64,000 nt of DNA from Onchidella celtica (lineage: Eukaryota > Mollusca > Gastropoda > Systellommatophora > Onchidiidae), in contig OZ007581.1 of NCBI GenBank assembly GCA_963931925.1, forward strand, positions 13,512,162 through 13,576,161. Direction: 5' to 3'. Of this stretch, positions 10,588 to 20,763 are shown piece by piece (position 1 is the stretch's first letter; the number at the start of each line of letters is the position of its first letter). The position numbers and the translations under genes were made by a program. The notes beneath the pieces were generated by a model that saw only the letters and a list, made by a program, of their open reading frames with translations, was not told the DNA's origin and searched no databases.

Positions 10588-12258
10588 ATGAGTACTATTT
10601 TGGACCTCAGTGACCCAGTCGCACTTACTAGCCTGATTGCTGGAGAAGCCAGTGAGGAGGTGTATGCAGCCGGGAGTGATGAAGAGGGTGATTTGGTACT
10701 AAGATTTGAGGTTGATGATGACGAAGATGCTGATGTCAACGATGAAACACCGACTGTGGTCGACTTCGGACAGTTACCATGGAGAGATGGTGTTTGTCAA
10801 CCCACCGTGCCTCACTTTAGGGACAATCCTGGACCTTCATTCGAACTATCCGATGAGGCCACATCCGTTGACTATTTCAAGGAGTCCGTCACGACGGATC
10901 TCATGCAGCTGATTGCTGATGAAACAAATAGGTTTATACCCCAATGACGCCTCTCTCTCTCTCTCTCTCTTTCTTTCTCTCTCTCTCTTTCTCTCTCGCT
11001 CTCTCTCTCTCTCCTGCTGCAACAAACATTCACATGCACACACACACACACACACACACTTTTAAATTTTATGAATAACGTCAAATTACATTGGTTTTTT
11101 CATTTCTTTTCCAGAAATAAAAAAAGAAAAAAAAATGCAAGTAAACAAAAAGAAGAGCAAAAGGTTAAAAAAAATCAACATAATTTTGTCATTAATTCAC
11201 TTCCATACTCTGAATGATAACACACATGAATAATATGGTATATTCTTACATTGTTCTTCAACTGTTTTGTACTTTATATTTTCAGATATGCCACTACTTT
11301 CATGGAAAGTGCCACACTGACCCCCTGCAGTCGATACAACAAGTGGTCTGCTACCACCGCCAACGAGATGTGGGCATTTTTTGGGCTCATCACTGCCATG
11401 GGCCTAATCCCGCTTGCTGACATCGATGATTATTGGAGTACCGATGCCGTGTATTCCCTTCCATATTTTGCCTCCACCATGAAGCGGGATCGCTTTAAGT
11501 TACTCCTTACATTTCTGCACATCAAAGACAACAGAACTCAGGTTCCGAGAGACCAAGATGAGCATGACCCGCTTCATAAACTGGCTCCGTTTGTGAAACG
11601 TCTGCAAGAAAAATTCCATCGAATCTACAGGCCACAGAAAAACTTTGCCCTGGATGAAGCGATGGTGGCATGGCGAGGAAATGTTCATTTTCGTGTGTAC
11701 TCTCCAGACAAGCCTGACAAGTATGGAATGAAGCTGTACGAGATCTGTGACTCAGGCAATGGATATTGCTGTCGCTTTGAGGTGTATGTAGGAAAGAAAC
11801 CAGCCAGCCCACTTGGAATTACCTATGACCTGGTGATGTGGATGATGGAGCCATACCTAGATGTTGGACATCATCTTTATCTCGATAACTACTACACATC
11901 ACCCACCCTTTTCCAACACCTGGTGGGCCGGAATACACCAGCATGTGGGACCTTGAGACTAAACAGAGTGGGAGTGACACGGGAAATGAAGGCCACGAAA
12001 GTGGTGAGAAGAAGGGTGATGAAAAGTCCATGACGAACAGAGTCCTAAGTCATATCAAATTTTTTGACAGGAAAGAGGTCAATCTCTTGACAAGCATACA
12101 CTCAGACAGGAAAAGGGACACTGGAAGGACAGACATGAACCACTGGGGAGCGCATCATCTGGCATGAGGCTGTCTCTGATTACAATAAGTTCATGGGAGC
12201 TGTGGACAGATCGGATCAGATGATCCAGTACAGTGCACATCGCTGTACTACGCAGTAA
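10588..12258 (+). pseudogene. piggyBac transposase, two exons, frameshifted and C-terminally truncated
   Basis: Exon 1 (10588-10931, ATG context AACAATGA) encodes an acidic leader (SDEEGDLVLRFEVDDDEDAD) and the start of the DDE_Tnp_1_7 domain. The intron 10932-11285 (AATAG/GTTTAT ... TTTTCAG/ATATG) joins two halves of the conserved ETNRYA motif. Exon 2 (from 11286) carries the piggyBac catalytic aspartates: Asp 1 in LDEAMVAWRG, Asp 2 in YLDNYYTSP, Asp 3 in FMGAVDRSDQM. A frameshift near 11990-12010 changes frame before the third Asp, copy 1 also has an extra T near 12136, and the frame ends in TAA at 12256-12258 just after MIQYSA. About the last 100-150 residues, including the usual Cys-rich C-terminus, are missing. 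Inactive. Confidence 0.88.
10951..11059. repeat. CT then CA microsatellites inside the transposase intron
   Basis: A (CT)n tract (10951-11013) is followed by a (CA)n tract (11036-11059), both within the 354 bp intron. Tract lengths and interruptions differ in copy 2 (51147-51211 and 51234-51253), as expected of microsatellites. Confidence 0.9.
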
Positions 12259-12934
12259 GAAAATGAATGGGATGGAACTTGTCTCTTCTGCCCTTTATAT
12301 CTCATGTCTGTGTGATGCCAGTGTTTACTAAATCCTTTTCCCCATAGGCCTTAATATCCCAAACTATTTTTATATTAGCAAATGAAAAGGAAATGGTTTT
12401 AGCTAGATCTACTGTTCAAAGAAAAACAACAAAACTTTCCCTGCTATTTACAGTTAGCTATAGCATACTTGGCATAAAATTAGACATTGCAGGCCTACCG
12501 TCATCATTAGCAGAGTCTTTAGTATGCAAACCGAATTCAACGTTCATGATGACTTGAACAAAAACATTAGCCAAGAAAAATTAGATGTACTCACTTCAGA
12601 CCTCTCCCCTGCAACAATACGCAGTAGCAGTGATTTCCAAATCACTCTAAATTCATACCTTAGAAGACTTGTTTTCAAACTGTGTAATTGTATTTTAATT
12701 CATAATCCGACGTGTAAGGCACAACACATTTTAATTAGGAGTCCTGTGTGCCCACTGCATCAAAACAAAGTTTTTACAAACTTATTGCAGCTTTCAGTCA
12801 GCTCTGATCAGCTGTTCCGTGTAAACAAGCCCACAAGCCTTCGAAGGTCACTGACCATTCACGATTCCCCCCCGCGAACTAGGTCACTGACCAGGTCAGC
12901 GGGCCTTGACCATTGCGCGCAGCGTGGTGGTTAA

Positions 12935-13047
12935 TTCATATAACCATTACTATATTTTATGATTGTTTCCCTTGGTATATCAAAAAACCACCCAAATTTG
13001 GTGGCATGGTCCAAGCGCTTATAATAATACATTTTGTTTGCCTTCAT
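12935..13047. repeat. Repeat R3a, right part
   Basis: Continuation of R3 beyond the piggyBac target site. It aligns with about 15103-15212 through the blocks GATTGTTTCCCTT, TGGCATGGTCCAA and TTTTGTTTGCCTTC. Confidence 0.65.
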
Positions 13048-13060
13048 AAATGCTTGTCAG

Positions 13061-13645
13061 TTAATATCTGTGATGTAAATGAAATGTACCAAATTAAGAT
13101 TGATATGTCAAAACAGTGTGTACAGCTTAATGATTTTCATCATCCTGCAGATACACAACATCAACCATTTACAGTCAGGATTGTCAGCTGTCTTGCTGCC
13201 TCCTGGAAACATCAGCTGGCAAATGTCCATTTCTGTCCGTGCATCGAGCACCCCTGATGTCACGCAATTCCCATTGATGGAGCAAACCTGTGAAGTCATA
13301 TCACCTTTCAGCCATCATGATGTACAGAAAGAAGAGAGGTATGGTTTTCCACTTCTTGAATTCGGACAACACAAATGTACCCCTGTGGAAAAGTTTCCAC
13401 TTAAATCCAAGTAAAACTTGGTCTATAGGTGAGATGTCTTTATCTTTGGCCACCTTTTTTCAGGATGAGTGCTCTCCCAAACTGTCATCCCATGAAATGA
13501 GTGTTGCTGTACAGTTTACATTTCAGATGACCAAAGATCAAGACACCCTGGGAATGATTGTGACGGGGCCGGCAGTAATTAAAACCTGTCTCTTGCCAAT
13601 TGTTCTCATGATGCCAGCAGATTCAACTTCAAAGTGACACAAGGC
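13061..13645 (+). pseudogene. Cys-loop receptor-like exon region: Cys-loop to first membrane helix
   Basis: After an acceptor-like CTTGTCAG the sequence reads DVNEMYQIKIDMS (family: ADxxYxI...), then in another frame LSAVLLPPGNIS and STPDVTQFPLMEQTCEV, the Cys-loop block, then in a third frame FHLNPSKTWSI and GPAVIKTCLLPIVLMMPAD, which resembles the first transmembrane helix and the PAD/PSD turn. The Cys-loop normally has two cysteines 13 residues apart; the first position here is Ser. A GTATGG donor at 13339 and a TTTTTTCAG acceptor before 13464 could define an intron, but the phases do not join, so frameshifts are more likely. Copy 1 also lacks one A near 13635, giving an earlier stop than copy 2. 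Confidence 0.65.
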
Positions 13646-13745
13646 TAATGATTCAGTTTTAAATAAAGGACACAAAAGCTAATGCATGTAATTGTGTCTC
13701 TGAAAGTGAAATTATTAACAGATGTCATCCACCCTTTCCTTCATT

Positions 13746-13850
13746 AATCCATCCATCCACACATCCATCCACCTTCCCATCCATCCATCCATCCATTCAT
13801 TGACCCACCCACCCACCCTTCTATCCATCTATTCATCCATCCATCCATGT
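13746..13850. repeat. (ATCC)n tetranucleotide microsatellite
   Basis: Imperfect runs of CATC/ATCC with CACC interruptions. The copy 2 tract (53940-54050) has more CCCA units. A separate tract of the same kind is at 23886-23945. Confidence 0.9.
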
Positions 13851-14889
13851 ATCCCTCTGTTCTCCAGGTGAAATTCTCTTGTCTGCTCTATGAATGTCAC
13901 TTAAAACAACACTAGATCCTCTGCCTTGGAATTACCAAAGTGAACCCAATGTTGGTGAGAAATTTTTGTTGTACAATCAAATATCAGATAAAACTTCCAG
14001 TGGTGTAGCATGGACAGTAGTCGAAGGTGTGACTGAGAAATCCCGAAGAAATAGCTAAATTATGAAATACTAGCTGAGGTCTCCGGCCCTGCCCGGGATA
14101 AATCGGTTTGAATCATAGTTTCAGTTCTGGGTGGTTATTGTGGACCTGCTTCATCTTGCCTGTTCCTATTTGTTTATTTTATTTTTTGTTTGTTTGTTTT
14201 TAATTAAGTCTTACTGCTCTGTCTTTGTGAGTTGACACCCTGCGCGTCCCGTACAGTAGCATGATTTGTGCACGGGTTAGTGTGTTTGATAGTAACACAT
14301 CGCAGGAAGTGATAACGAAACCTTAAAATGGCAAACCATGATTCGAAATAAATCTAAATGATGCCGAAACAATGAAAAATGAAACGTAGAAGCCTGAACA
14401 TTTCATAATTTCTAATATAGCCCATGTTAATTTCGCATTGATAATATGCTGTTGTTCAAAGTTTGAAGCCTGAGTGTGATGCGGTTCCTGAGCCATAGGT
14501 GACCAAAGTTTCGAGTTACCAAAATATCTTACTACACTCGGCCCTGTATGAGCTGTAAAAATGACAAATCGGAAAACCTCAAACGGCCCATTTTGTTTTC
14601 TATTTTTCTGAATTTTTAAGGTTGTTGCATCCTTAAAATGAAGTGATACAAACCTTACTCAGTCTTTGAACTACTTTCAGTAATTTTTTCATGGCTCTAC
14701 GTTCAGTAGTTTTTCCAGCTACAGAGTACACAACCGTCCAATTTTACCCAATTATATATATTATTATATAGGAGCCTATATTCATGCTAAACCATTAACT
14801 ACATCTTACTTGCTATGAAGCAGAACATGAAATCTTTACAATTATCAATTTAAAACAAGAGCATACTGATATGCTAATTTGATTTATGC
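13851..14889. other. No gene recognised; hairpin-like GC motif
   Basis: AT-rich. At about 14068-14110 the sequence ACTAGCTGAGGTCTCCGG runs into CCCTGCCCGGG, a short GC-rich hairpin in AT-rich DNA that looks like a transposon end or structured repeat; I cannot assign it. The receptor's second membrane helix would be expected between 13645 and 15688, and I could not find it. Confidence 0.4.
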
Positions 14890-15215
14890 TATTTTATTTC
14901 TTTAGTTCCCATAAATTTTATTCATTTTTTTCTTACTTTAATTACCATTTCTAATGTTATTATTCGACCATATAAAGCGTCAAATCAAATACAGATTGAC
15001 TTTACACCTTTTCGTAAGTAATCTGAAGTCTGGTCAAGAAGCAGAGAGCTTTAGTTTTGTATGTTGTCTCAAAAATGACAACTATCAAAACACCATACTG
15101 ACTGTTCATTCACATTCTTTACATGATTTTGTGATTATTTCCCTTTGTATCTAAAAAAAAATAAATTTGTGGCATTGTCCAAATGATTATAAATTTTGTT
15201 TGCCTTCTTAGAGCC
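14890..15215. repeat. Repeat R3b (unoccupied counterpart of the piggyBac site)
   Basis: Aligns with 9478-9724 followed directly by 12935-13047, without the 3.2 kb element. Around the junction about 20 bases do not align, so the exact empty site is approximate. A 66-codon ORF inside is not recognisable. Confidence 0.65.
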
Positions 15216-15687
15216 CTTTCTTTTTGTGTATGTGTGTGTCAAGTCTCATATTTCCTATTCTCATTGGATGGAATTTTGTAAAATTTTGCTTCTTAGTATC
15301 ATTATCGTGAGACTTTGGAAAGCTGGACACTTAAATACAATCAACTACCTGAAATAAGATTGATTGACAGAAAGACTTTAGAAAAAATATCTTATAAACA
15401 TGAAATAGGGCTCCAAAATATCTTACTACAAGTAGGGCTTCACTTATTTTATAGACATATTTCCACTCAAAACGTAATGTCAAAGTGATTGAGAAATTTC
15501 TGTCTGGAAGGTAAGAATTAATTCTACACTGCAGCATATCAAAGCCAACTAATTTATTTTGTCAATGGAGGACAAATTTACTGCTACTAAAAGTCATCAC
15601 TTGATCCCCTTGGCAATATTGATTTTGCTGCAGTGTATCTTCACCCATGCAGATTTTATAGCTGTACATTTATCTCTGTCTCTCTAG
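15216..15687. other. Intron-like AT-rich stretch, nothing recognised
   Basis: No domain or repeat partner seen. A polypyrimidine tract (TCTCTGTCTCTCTAG) at the right end is the acceptor of the next receptor-like exon. Confidence 0.4.
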
Positions 15688-15784
15688 TGGTGTTCTATGT
15701 GCTGCTTCAGTTTTGACCTCCATCATTGTATACTCCAGGGCAAGTGTGTCTCCTCTCAGGATAATGTCCTCCTGGTTGAAAGCA
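15688..15784 (+). pseudogene. Cys-loop receptor-like exon: third membrane helix
   Basis: Bounded by TCTCTCTAG and GTAAGT, 97 nt, beginning with one split-codon base and then GVLCAASVLTSIIVYSRA, ending MSSWLKA in phase 0. A hydrophobic helix followed by a short polar stretch and P/S-x-W-L-[KR] matches the end of helix 3 in Cys-loop receptors (family: ...VLxxHHR...PxWLRK). Identity is weaker than for the ligand-binding exon and rests partly on gene order. Repeat R1b starts at the donor site. Confidence 0.5.
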
Positions 15785-16537
15785 GTAAGTAAACTTATTG
15801 AGGAAATGGTTTGGATTTTTGAAAGCATGGTAGGAACACTGGGAAACTGGTCTGATAAGAACATATGTGGGAAAAATGGAAATTAAGAGGAAAAGTATGC
15901 ACAAATTAGGCTTACACCAAAGTGTGGAACTAGAAAAGTAAGTCCAGAAATGAGAATAAGGGTAGTTCTGTTTGTCGCCTCCTCCTTCAAACTTCATGAT
16001 TTTGAGCTTTGTTTTGAGTGGGTTGATGTTCCAGTCTAACAATTATGATTGTCTCATTTACAGATTTGTAGAACATGCAGTTCTCTCTGCCTGTTCGCTT
16101 CTCCGCTTACCGAATCCACTGACATGCAGAATATCGTGTCAAATCCACCCAGACCTAGGGAAGATGGCAGACGAAGCGACGGGGTCGCACTTTGCTACGA
16201 GCGCCGATTCCACCTCCCTGCAGTAGGCTACCTGTGGCCGCTTAATGTCCCAGGTGAAATGTGGTTGAGTTGAGCTGAGAATGGGGACATGTCCATCCCA
16301 TAAGGGTGTGGGCAAAAGTGCATTTAGGCCCCCATTTCGCTGCGCCACCATGTTCCGCCATTCCCAGAGCGAAACCAAATCCCTCCGTAATAGTTCATTT
16401 TCCAAACTGCGGGGGCTCATGGATCTCCACAAGGATGTGACTTTAGGAGCAACCGTTTTCGGGTGTGGGGGGTCACAGACGGGCAAAGTTCTCTTCTATA
16501 GGGATGTAGCTTTTTTTTTTTACAGACAGTAAATGCT
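15779..16537. repeat. Dispersed repeat R1b
   Basis: Second member of the R1 family, same orientation as 6787-7533. Opposed ORFs of 83 codons (+, 16281-16532) and 115 codons (-, 16139-16486) overlap here; the minus one includes SLWEWRNMVAQRNGG. Neither resembles a known domain. The copy 2 counterpart (55980-56738) appears identical over this interval. Confidence 0.75.
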
Positions 16538-17596
16538 CAAGAGACACAAAACATCAATAAACGTGCACAAACCAGTAGTTACATGTATTGTCCGTTGTGT
16601 GTTTGTGATAGGTTTTACAAACTTATTGGAGATATTTTTGCCACATTCAAAATTAGTAGGAAATAGTATTCATCTTATAGAACAAAAATTGTTGCGGTCA
16701 CACACATTTTTACATGAACAAGGAAGGTTATAGGTGTGCACAAATACTTAGTAACCGTGGTACATTATTGTGACATGTAAAGTGTTTTGTGACATGCCTT
16801 TGTAAATTGCTTTTATACTGCATTGGTGTACGCGATTTAGGTGTCATTTAGTTGGTAGGTCTGTTGTTTTATCATTGCGCTTGCTCAGTGCCCGCGACTT
16901 CAGGTTTGGCTGATTTGGTCAAAGTGATTTTCAGGTTTCAGACTGCACCGTTGCTGGCACCCTTGCATGTATCCTACATCAAAATATAGTTCAAGTCTTC
17001 CTCTGACAAAATAAACTTCCTTTTGTATTGTTTGATGTGTTAAGCCGCATGTTTTTATTGCTTGAACAAGACATAGTCTTGCCATTTTTGCTCTGAACTG
17101 CACATATCAAATTGACCCCCTCAAGATAAAGGGTCGCAGAGCGTGGTAAGACAATGATGAAATGGTTGACCTGCTTTTCAATTTTAAAAAAAAACAGGAA
17201 AATTATTTTTGTCTCCCCTTTAAGAGTTCACAAAAAAATGACGTCGGATGAAGTTTGCTGACTAAAAAAAGTAAAATGAGATGCTTGACCTTGTCTTGGA
17301 TACTGAGAATTTTTAATGGCATGACTCAGTAAACGGTCATTTTATGGGCAGACAAAGTTGGACTATCATGGAATTTGCAAAAGGTAGCAAATTTGAGGAG
17401 TTTTTTCACTTTTGAAAATGCCATAACTTTCATAACCAGAATAATAAATCTGGTATCAACATTTTTGGAAAAGTAAGCTCCATCCAATTAGGCGATAACT
17501 GGTGAGATGTGGTAAAAAGTAGAAATCAGTTTGGACTACCTACTTAGAGTTCTAGGCCACATTTCTCCCCTTTTGATCCAGTAGTTCTCCAGTTCC
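16538..17596. other. No gene recognised
   Basis: AT-rich, with short ORFs only (66 and 67 codons) and no repeat partner in this window outside copy 2. It may be intronic sequence of the receptor-like gene. Confidence 0.4.
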
Positions 17597-17990
17597 TCCC
17601 GCATTTTGAATTGTCATTAATTTTTTCACTATAATACTTTTACAGTGTCACTAATAGGCAAAAAGAAAAAGTTGTACATAGCAAAGCCTCGCCGAAGAAA
17701 TAATACCCAAACGATACAATATACTTTTACAGTGGTAATTATTGAAACGCTTTTTTGTGAACTGTTAGTTCGTGATCAGCATTATAATTCTATTAATTAT
17801 TACCTCATTTGATATTTATATCACAGTGTACAGAGTGCATTCTTTCTCGAGTTCCTCCTCTGATTGAAATCCCTCCCCAGTCACACCCTTGCTGTTTGGG
17901 TTGTGTGCCTTCCATCTGAGAATCACTATCATACACCTGACTGCCTAAAATGTTTTGTGAAATTGACCTGTATTTGTACTGGATAGGGTT
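17597..17990. repeat. Local repeat R2a
   Basis: Shares a block starting TTTTGAATTGTCATTAATTT, a TTCGTGATCAGCATTATAAT block and a TTTCTCGAGTTCCTCCTCTG block with 19148-19460, same orientation. It is about 60-90 bp longer than R2b, mainly because of an insertion near 17665-17770. Confidence 0.75.
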
Positions 17991-19147
17991 GTGTGCAACA
18001 CTGAACATACCAAATGGTCTGAAGCCAAATTCCCTGAATTACTATTTTCAGTATGCCGAAAAAAACAGGCAACATCCGATGTAAGGGAAGTAATCAAAAT
18101 TATAGAACGTCTGAATGATTAAGATGGTTTATAGCCCTTATTTGACAGCTGCACTGTAATAATTATTATTCCCTTTGATGTTTTGCCTAAATATTTTTCC
18201 TTTTCATTGTTTCTTCTGTTAGAATACCTTACCTAACTGCATGGTTATTCATGAGTACGACCAGAAAGGTCTGTTGAAATTTGAATGATCCAATGCTAAT
18301 ATTAATTTTCATTAACGTTATGTGTATCAAAAAAATCTTTGTGTGCCATAAATTTTTCCATATTTGCCTACACAGGAAGAAACTAGTGGAGGAAATGAAG
18401 GAAGACTAACTACAGCAACATCTGTTAATAGAAGTCGACTTTCTTTTTTCCCCTACACAAAATAGCCTCGCATTCTTGTGCACCAATGCATCGGTGACTG
18501 GCACAAACATGACCAGCGGAAGAATTGATCTATCGGTGACTGGCACTCAAAGAGTTAATGAGCAAATTTTACGGTTTTGAGAAGACTGTCATAATACTCA
18601 CATTTTTGTAGTCTATTCCAGCCTATGGCTGACTGAATTCTCTCTTTTGTTTTTCTTCTGGTTCCTTTTTTTTCTTCATACCCTTTTTCTTCCTCACTTT
18701 TGTTTTGTATTGTTTATTTTTTATTCTTTTTCTCTCTCTAAGTATTCCTTTTCTCCCCCAGCTTTTTTTACAAGTCTTTTTTCTTTCTAGCTCTTTTTAT
18801 TAGCTGCTTATGATAGGTTTAGCATATCCCAATTACCTCAGGTATTGAAAGGATCATTAAAAAGGCCCCACATTCTCATGAAAAACTGTACCTTTGGAGG
18901 CAAAAGTAAAATACATGTATTTCATTGATTTCTTAATGAAGGTGTTTCCATTCTTTTAATTGCAGAGATAGTGCTTATGTCCTTTCTGAACACAGAAGAT
19001 AATAACAGCGTCTGCAACTCTTGGGTCCAAAACAAAGTGTTGATGTGTGGGTGCCGTAAAAATACCACAAGAAGTTAAAATGAATAAAGTGGCTGGAATG
19101 CCTCACACAAGGGCTGCGTGCTTTTGACCCTGTGGATAAGAAAAGTT
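17991..19147. other. Between R2a and R2b; two possible exon-like pieces
   Basis: No confident gene. Two acceptor-like sites are followed by short open frames: ACACAG at 18376 (reading EETSGGNEGRLTTATSVNR) and ATTGCAG at 18966 (reading IVLMSFLNTEDNNSV, then CNSWVQNK). They sit where the receptor's variable cytoplasmic loop would be encoded, but that loop is not conserved, so I leave them unassigned. Long T-rich tracts lie at 18640-18800. Confidence 0.35.
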
Positions 19148-19460
19148 CCTCCCCCATTTTGAATTGTCATTAATTTTTTCACAATAATACTTTTACAGTG
19201 TCAAAAATAGGCAAAAAGTTCGTGATCAGCATTATAATTATGTTAATTATTACATCATTTGATATTTATATATATACACAGTGTACAGAGCGCAATCTTT
19301 CTCGAGTTCCTCCTCTGTCTGAGAGGGTTGTGTGCCTCACATCTGAGAATCACTGTCCTACATCTAGACTGCCTAAAACGTTTTGTGAAATTGTCCCTGT
19401 ACATGTACTGGAGAGGGTTGTGAAAAATTATTGGAGTCAGCCTAGCGTTCTTTTCTGAAA
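19148..19460. repeat. Local repeat R2b
   Basis: Partner of 17597-17990. It contains an 86-codon ORF (19198-19458) whose reading frame is not shared with R2a, so it is not supported as a gene. TATATATA at 19268-19276 differs in copy 2. Confidence 0.7.
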
Positions 19461-19599
19461 TCTTATGGATAAACTGGTCATTTATATTATCACATATCAT
19501 TTGTTGATTTAAGTACCATTCACCTAGGAGCACGCCTTTTTCATATCAGAGAGATGAAAAAATTTTACAAACGAAGCATATTACATGTACTTGACCACC

Positions 19600-19890
19600 A
19601 GACAGGCAGGCGCTATTTGCAATGAACCTGTGAAGGCGCCACTACTTTAATCAGTTACGTATAGGTAGATCAAGCTGGCATGTGAGGGTGGGGTTGGAGT
19701 CAACAGAGGGTATGGGACCGTCATAATCTCTTGCCAGACAGACACTCACTCTTTACAATGGACACATGGTGGCGGCACTGCCTTGGTCGTTGCGTATTTA
19801 GATAAAACTGACTGTAAGGGTGGGGAGGGGCGGGAACAACGGAAGGTTTGTGACTGCCCTAATCAGTTGCAAAGGTTTGAGTGGGCGGCC
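19600..19890. repeat. Degenerate two-unit tandem repeat (~150 bp)
   Basis: Two diverged units share the order: GGCGCCACTACTTTAATCAG-like block, GTATxTAGATxAAxCTG block, GTGAGGGTGGGG-like block, GGGACCG/GTGACTGCC with CTAATCAGTTGC. No gene is seen between 19461 and 20073. Confidence 0.5.
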
Positions 19891-20072
19891 TTTATGTGAA
19901 GCATAGGCGCTCTAGGTGGTAACCGGAAGCCCTGACCTATAGGTACCAACTTAATAGGTGGCCTTTCTGTGATTACCCTGTGACTCCATGTCTGGAACTT
20001 GCAGAGGATAATTATCCGCATTTGTGAAATATTCTATGATTTATTCATTTATTTAAATCTCTATCCTGTTAC

Positions 20073-20232
20073 AGTGGACGCCGGTGTCAACGAGATCGGG
20101 TTCAACGAGGAGTCGGTTCCAACGAGGTCGACTTCGATCCCCGTGTTCTTTCTTTGTTTTTCATTGTAATAAAATGCCACTCTCAACGAGGTTTTTTTCC
20201 CACGTGGTCGGACTCAACGAGGTCACGATGCC
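20073..20232. repeat. CAACGAGG motif cluster, pogo/Tigger-like terminus
   Basis: Beginning TACAGTGGACGCC, the stretch repeats T-CAACGAGG-T about six times in 160 bp. Terminal regions of pogo/Tigger elements start CAGT at a TA site and are rich in CGTTATAACGAGG-type words, so a decayed terminus of such an element is plausible. I see no transposase and no opposite end. Confidence 0.35.
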
Positions 20233-20763
20233 CTCTCTTCAACAACCAGCGAGTCAAGCGGAGCACGCTTCGCTTCTCGCCGTTCCGGCCGATATCACAC
20301 GGCGCGGCCGGCCATTGCCCCGCAGGCACTACAGACAAAGGGAATGCCGCACGCCCCCCCCCCTCCCATCCATCCCCCAACTGATCCTCCCCTGGAACAA
20401 TCACTGCGTTTGCGGGTTTGCGGGGGGAGGGGTGGGATGAATAAACCAGAGAGGAAAGGGTTGGGTGTTGTGAGCGGGTGGGACGGGGGTGTTGTGGTGT
20501 GTAGAAAATAGATCTAGAAAGATAGGGCATCATAGGCTGTGCCAAGGCAAAGCTAGCACGCTCTCTAGCAAGACTAGGTGGGGCTTTGATTGAATGATTG
20601 TGATTGGTCCATTGGTTACGGTGCCGAGTTACGTCAAGGCCAGGCTAGGCACAATGCGCACGCATCCCTCTTTTCTCTTTCTTTACTGTTCACTTCACTT
20701 TCTTCACCACGCTTGCACCAGTCACATCGGATTGCTCTCATTTTCTTCATTGTCTCATTTCAG
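20233..20763. other. No gene recognised; C- and G-rich tracts
   Basis: GC-richer than its surroundings, with a C-run at 20354-20363 (longer in copy 2) and a G-rich stretch at 20410-20490. Overlapping ORFs on both strands are low-complexity and not supported. Confidence 0.4.

Larger units (their letters stand above)
9729..12930 (+). mobile_element. piggyBac family transposon with TTAA target sites
   Basis: TTAA flanks both sides (9725-9728 and 12931-12934). The 5' terminus CCCTCACGCTGCGCAGG and the 3' terminus, read inward, CCACCACGCTGCGCGCA form imperfect inverted repeats. Length is about 3.2 kb. Order inside: ~750 bp CCAAT-rich 5' region, TATA box, two-exon transposase gene, and ~670 bp of 3' DNA without recognisable coding sequence. 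The element sits in an intron of the receptor-like gene. Three shorter derivatives lie at 2635-5544. The transposase is damaged, so this copy is not autonomous. Confidence 0.9.

Noticed and set aside
10846..11084. Arg/Glu-rich minus-strand ORFs
   Set aside because: They are translations of the CT/CA microsatellites in the transposase intron.
12524..12934. 136-codon ORF at the 3' end of the piggyBac element
   Set aside because: No similarity to the piggyBac C-terminus, no Cys-rich domain, and the frame breaks in copy 2 by a two-base difference; it runs into the terminal repeat.
13740..13860. Possible CRISPR-like array of regular short repeats
   Set aside because: It is a tetranucleotide microsatellite without distinct spacers, in a eukaryotic genome.
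20183..20545. 120-codon minus-strand Pro/Arg-rich ORF
   Set aside because: It overlaps equally long plus-strand ORFs, contains C/G homopolymers whose length changes between copies, and breaks in copy 2.
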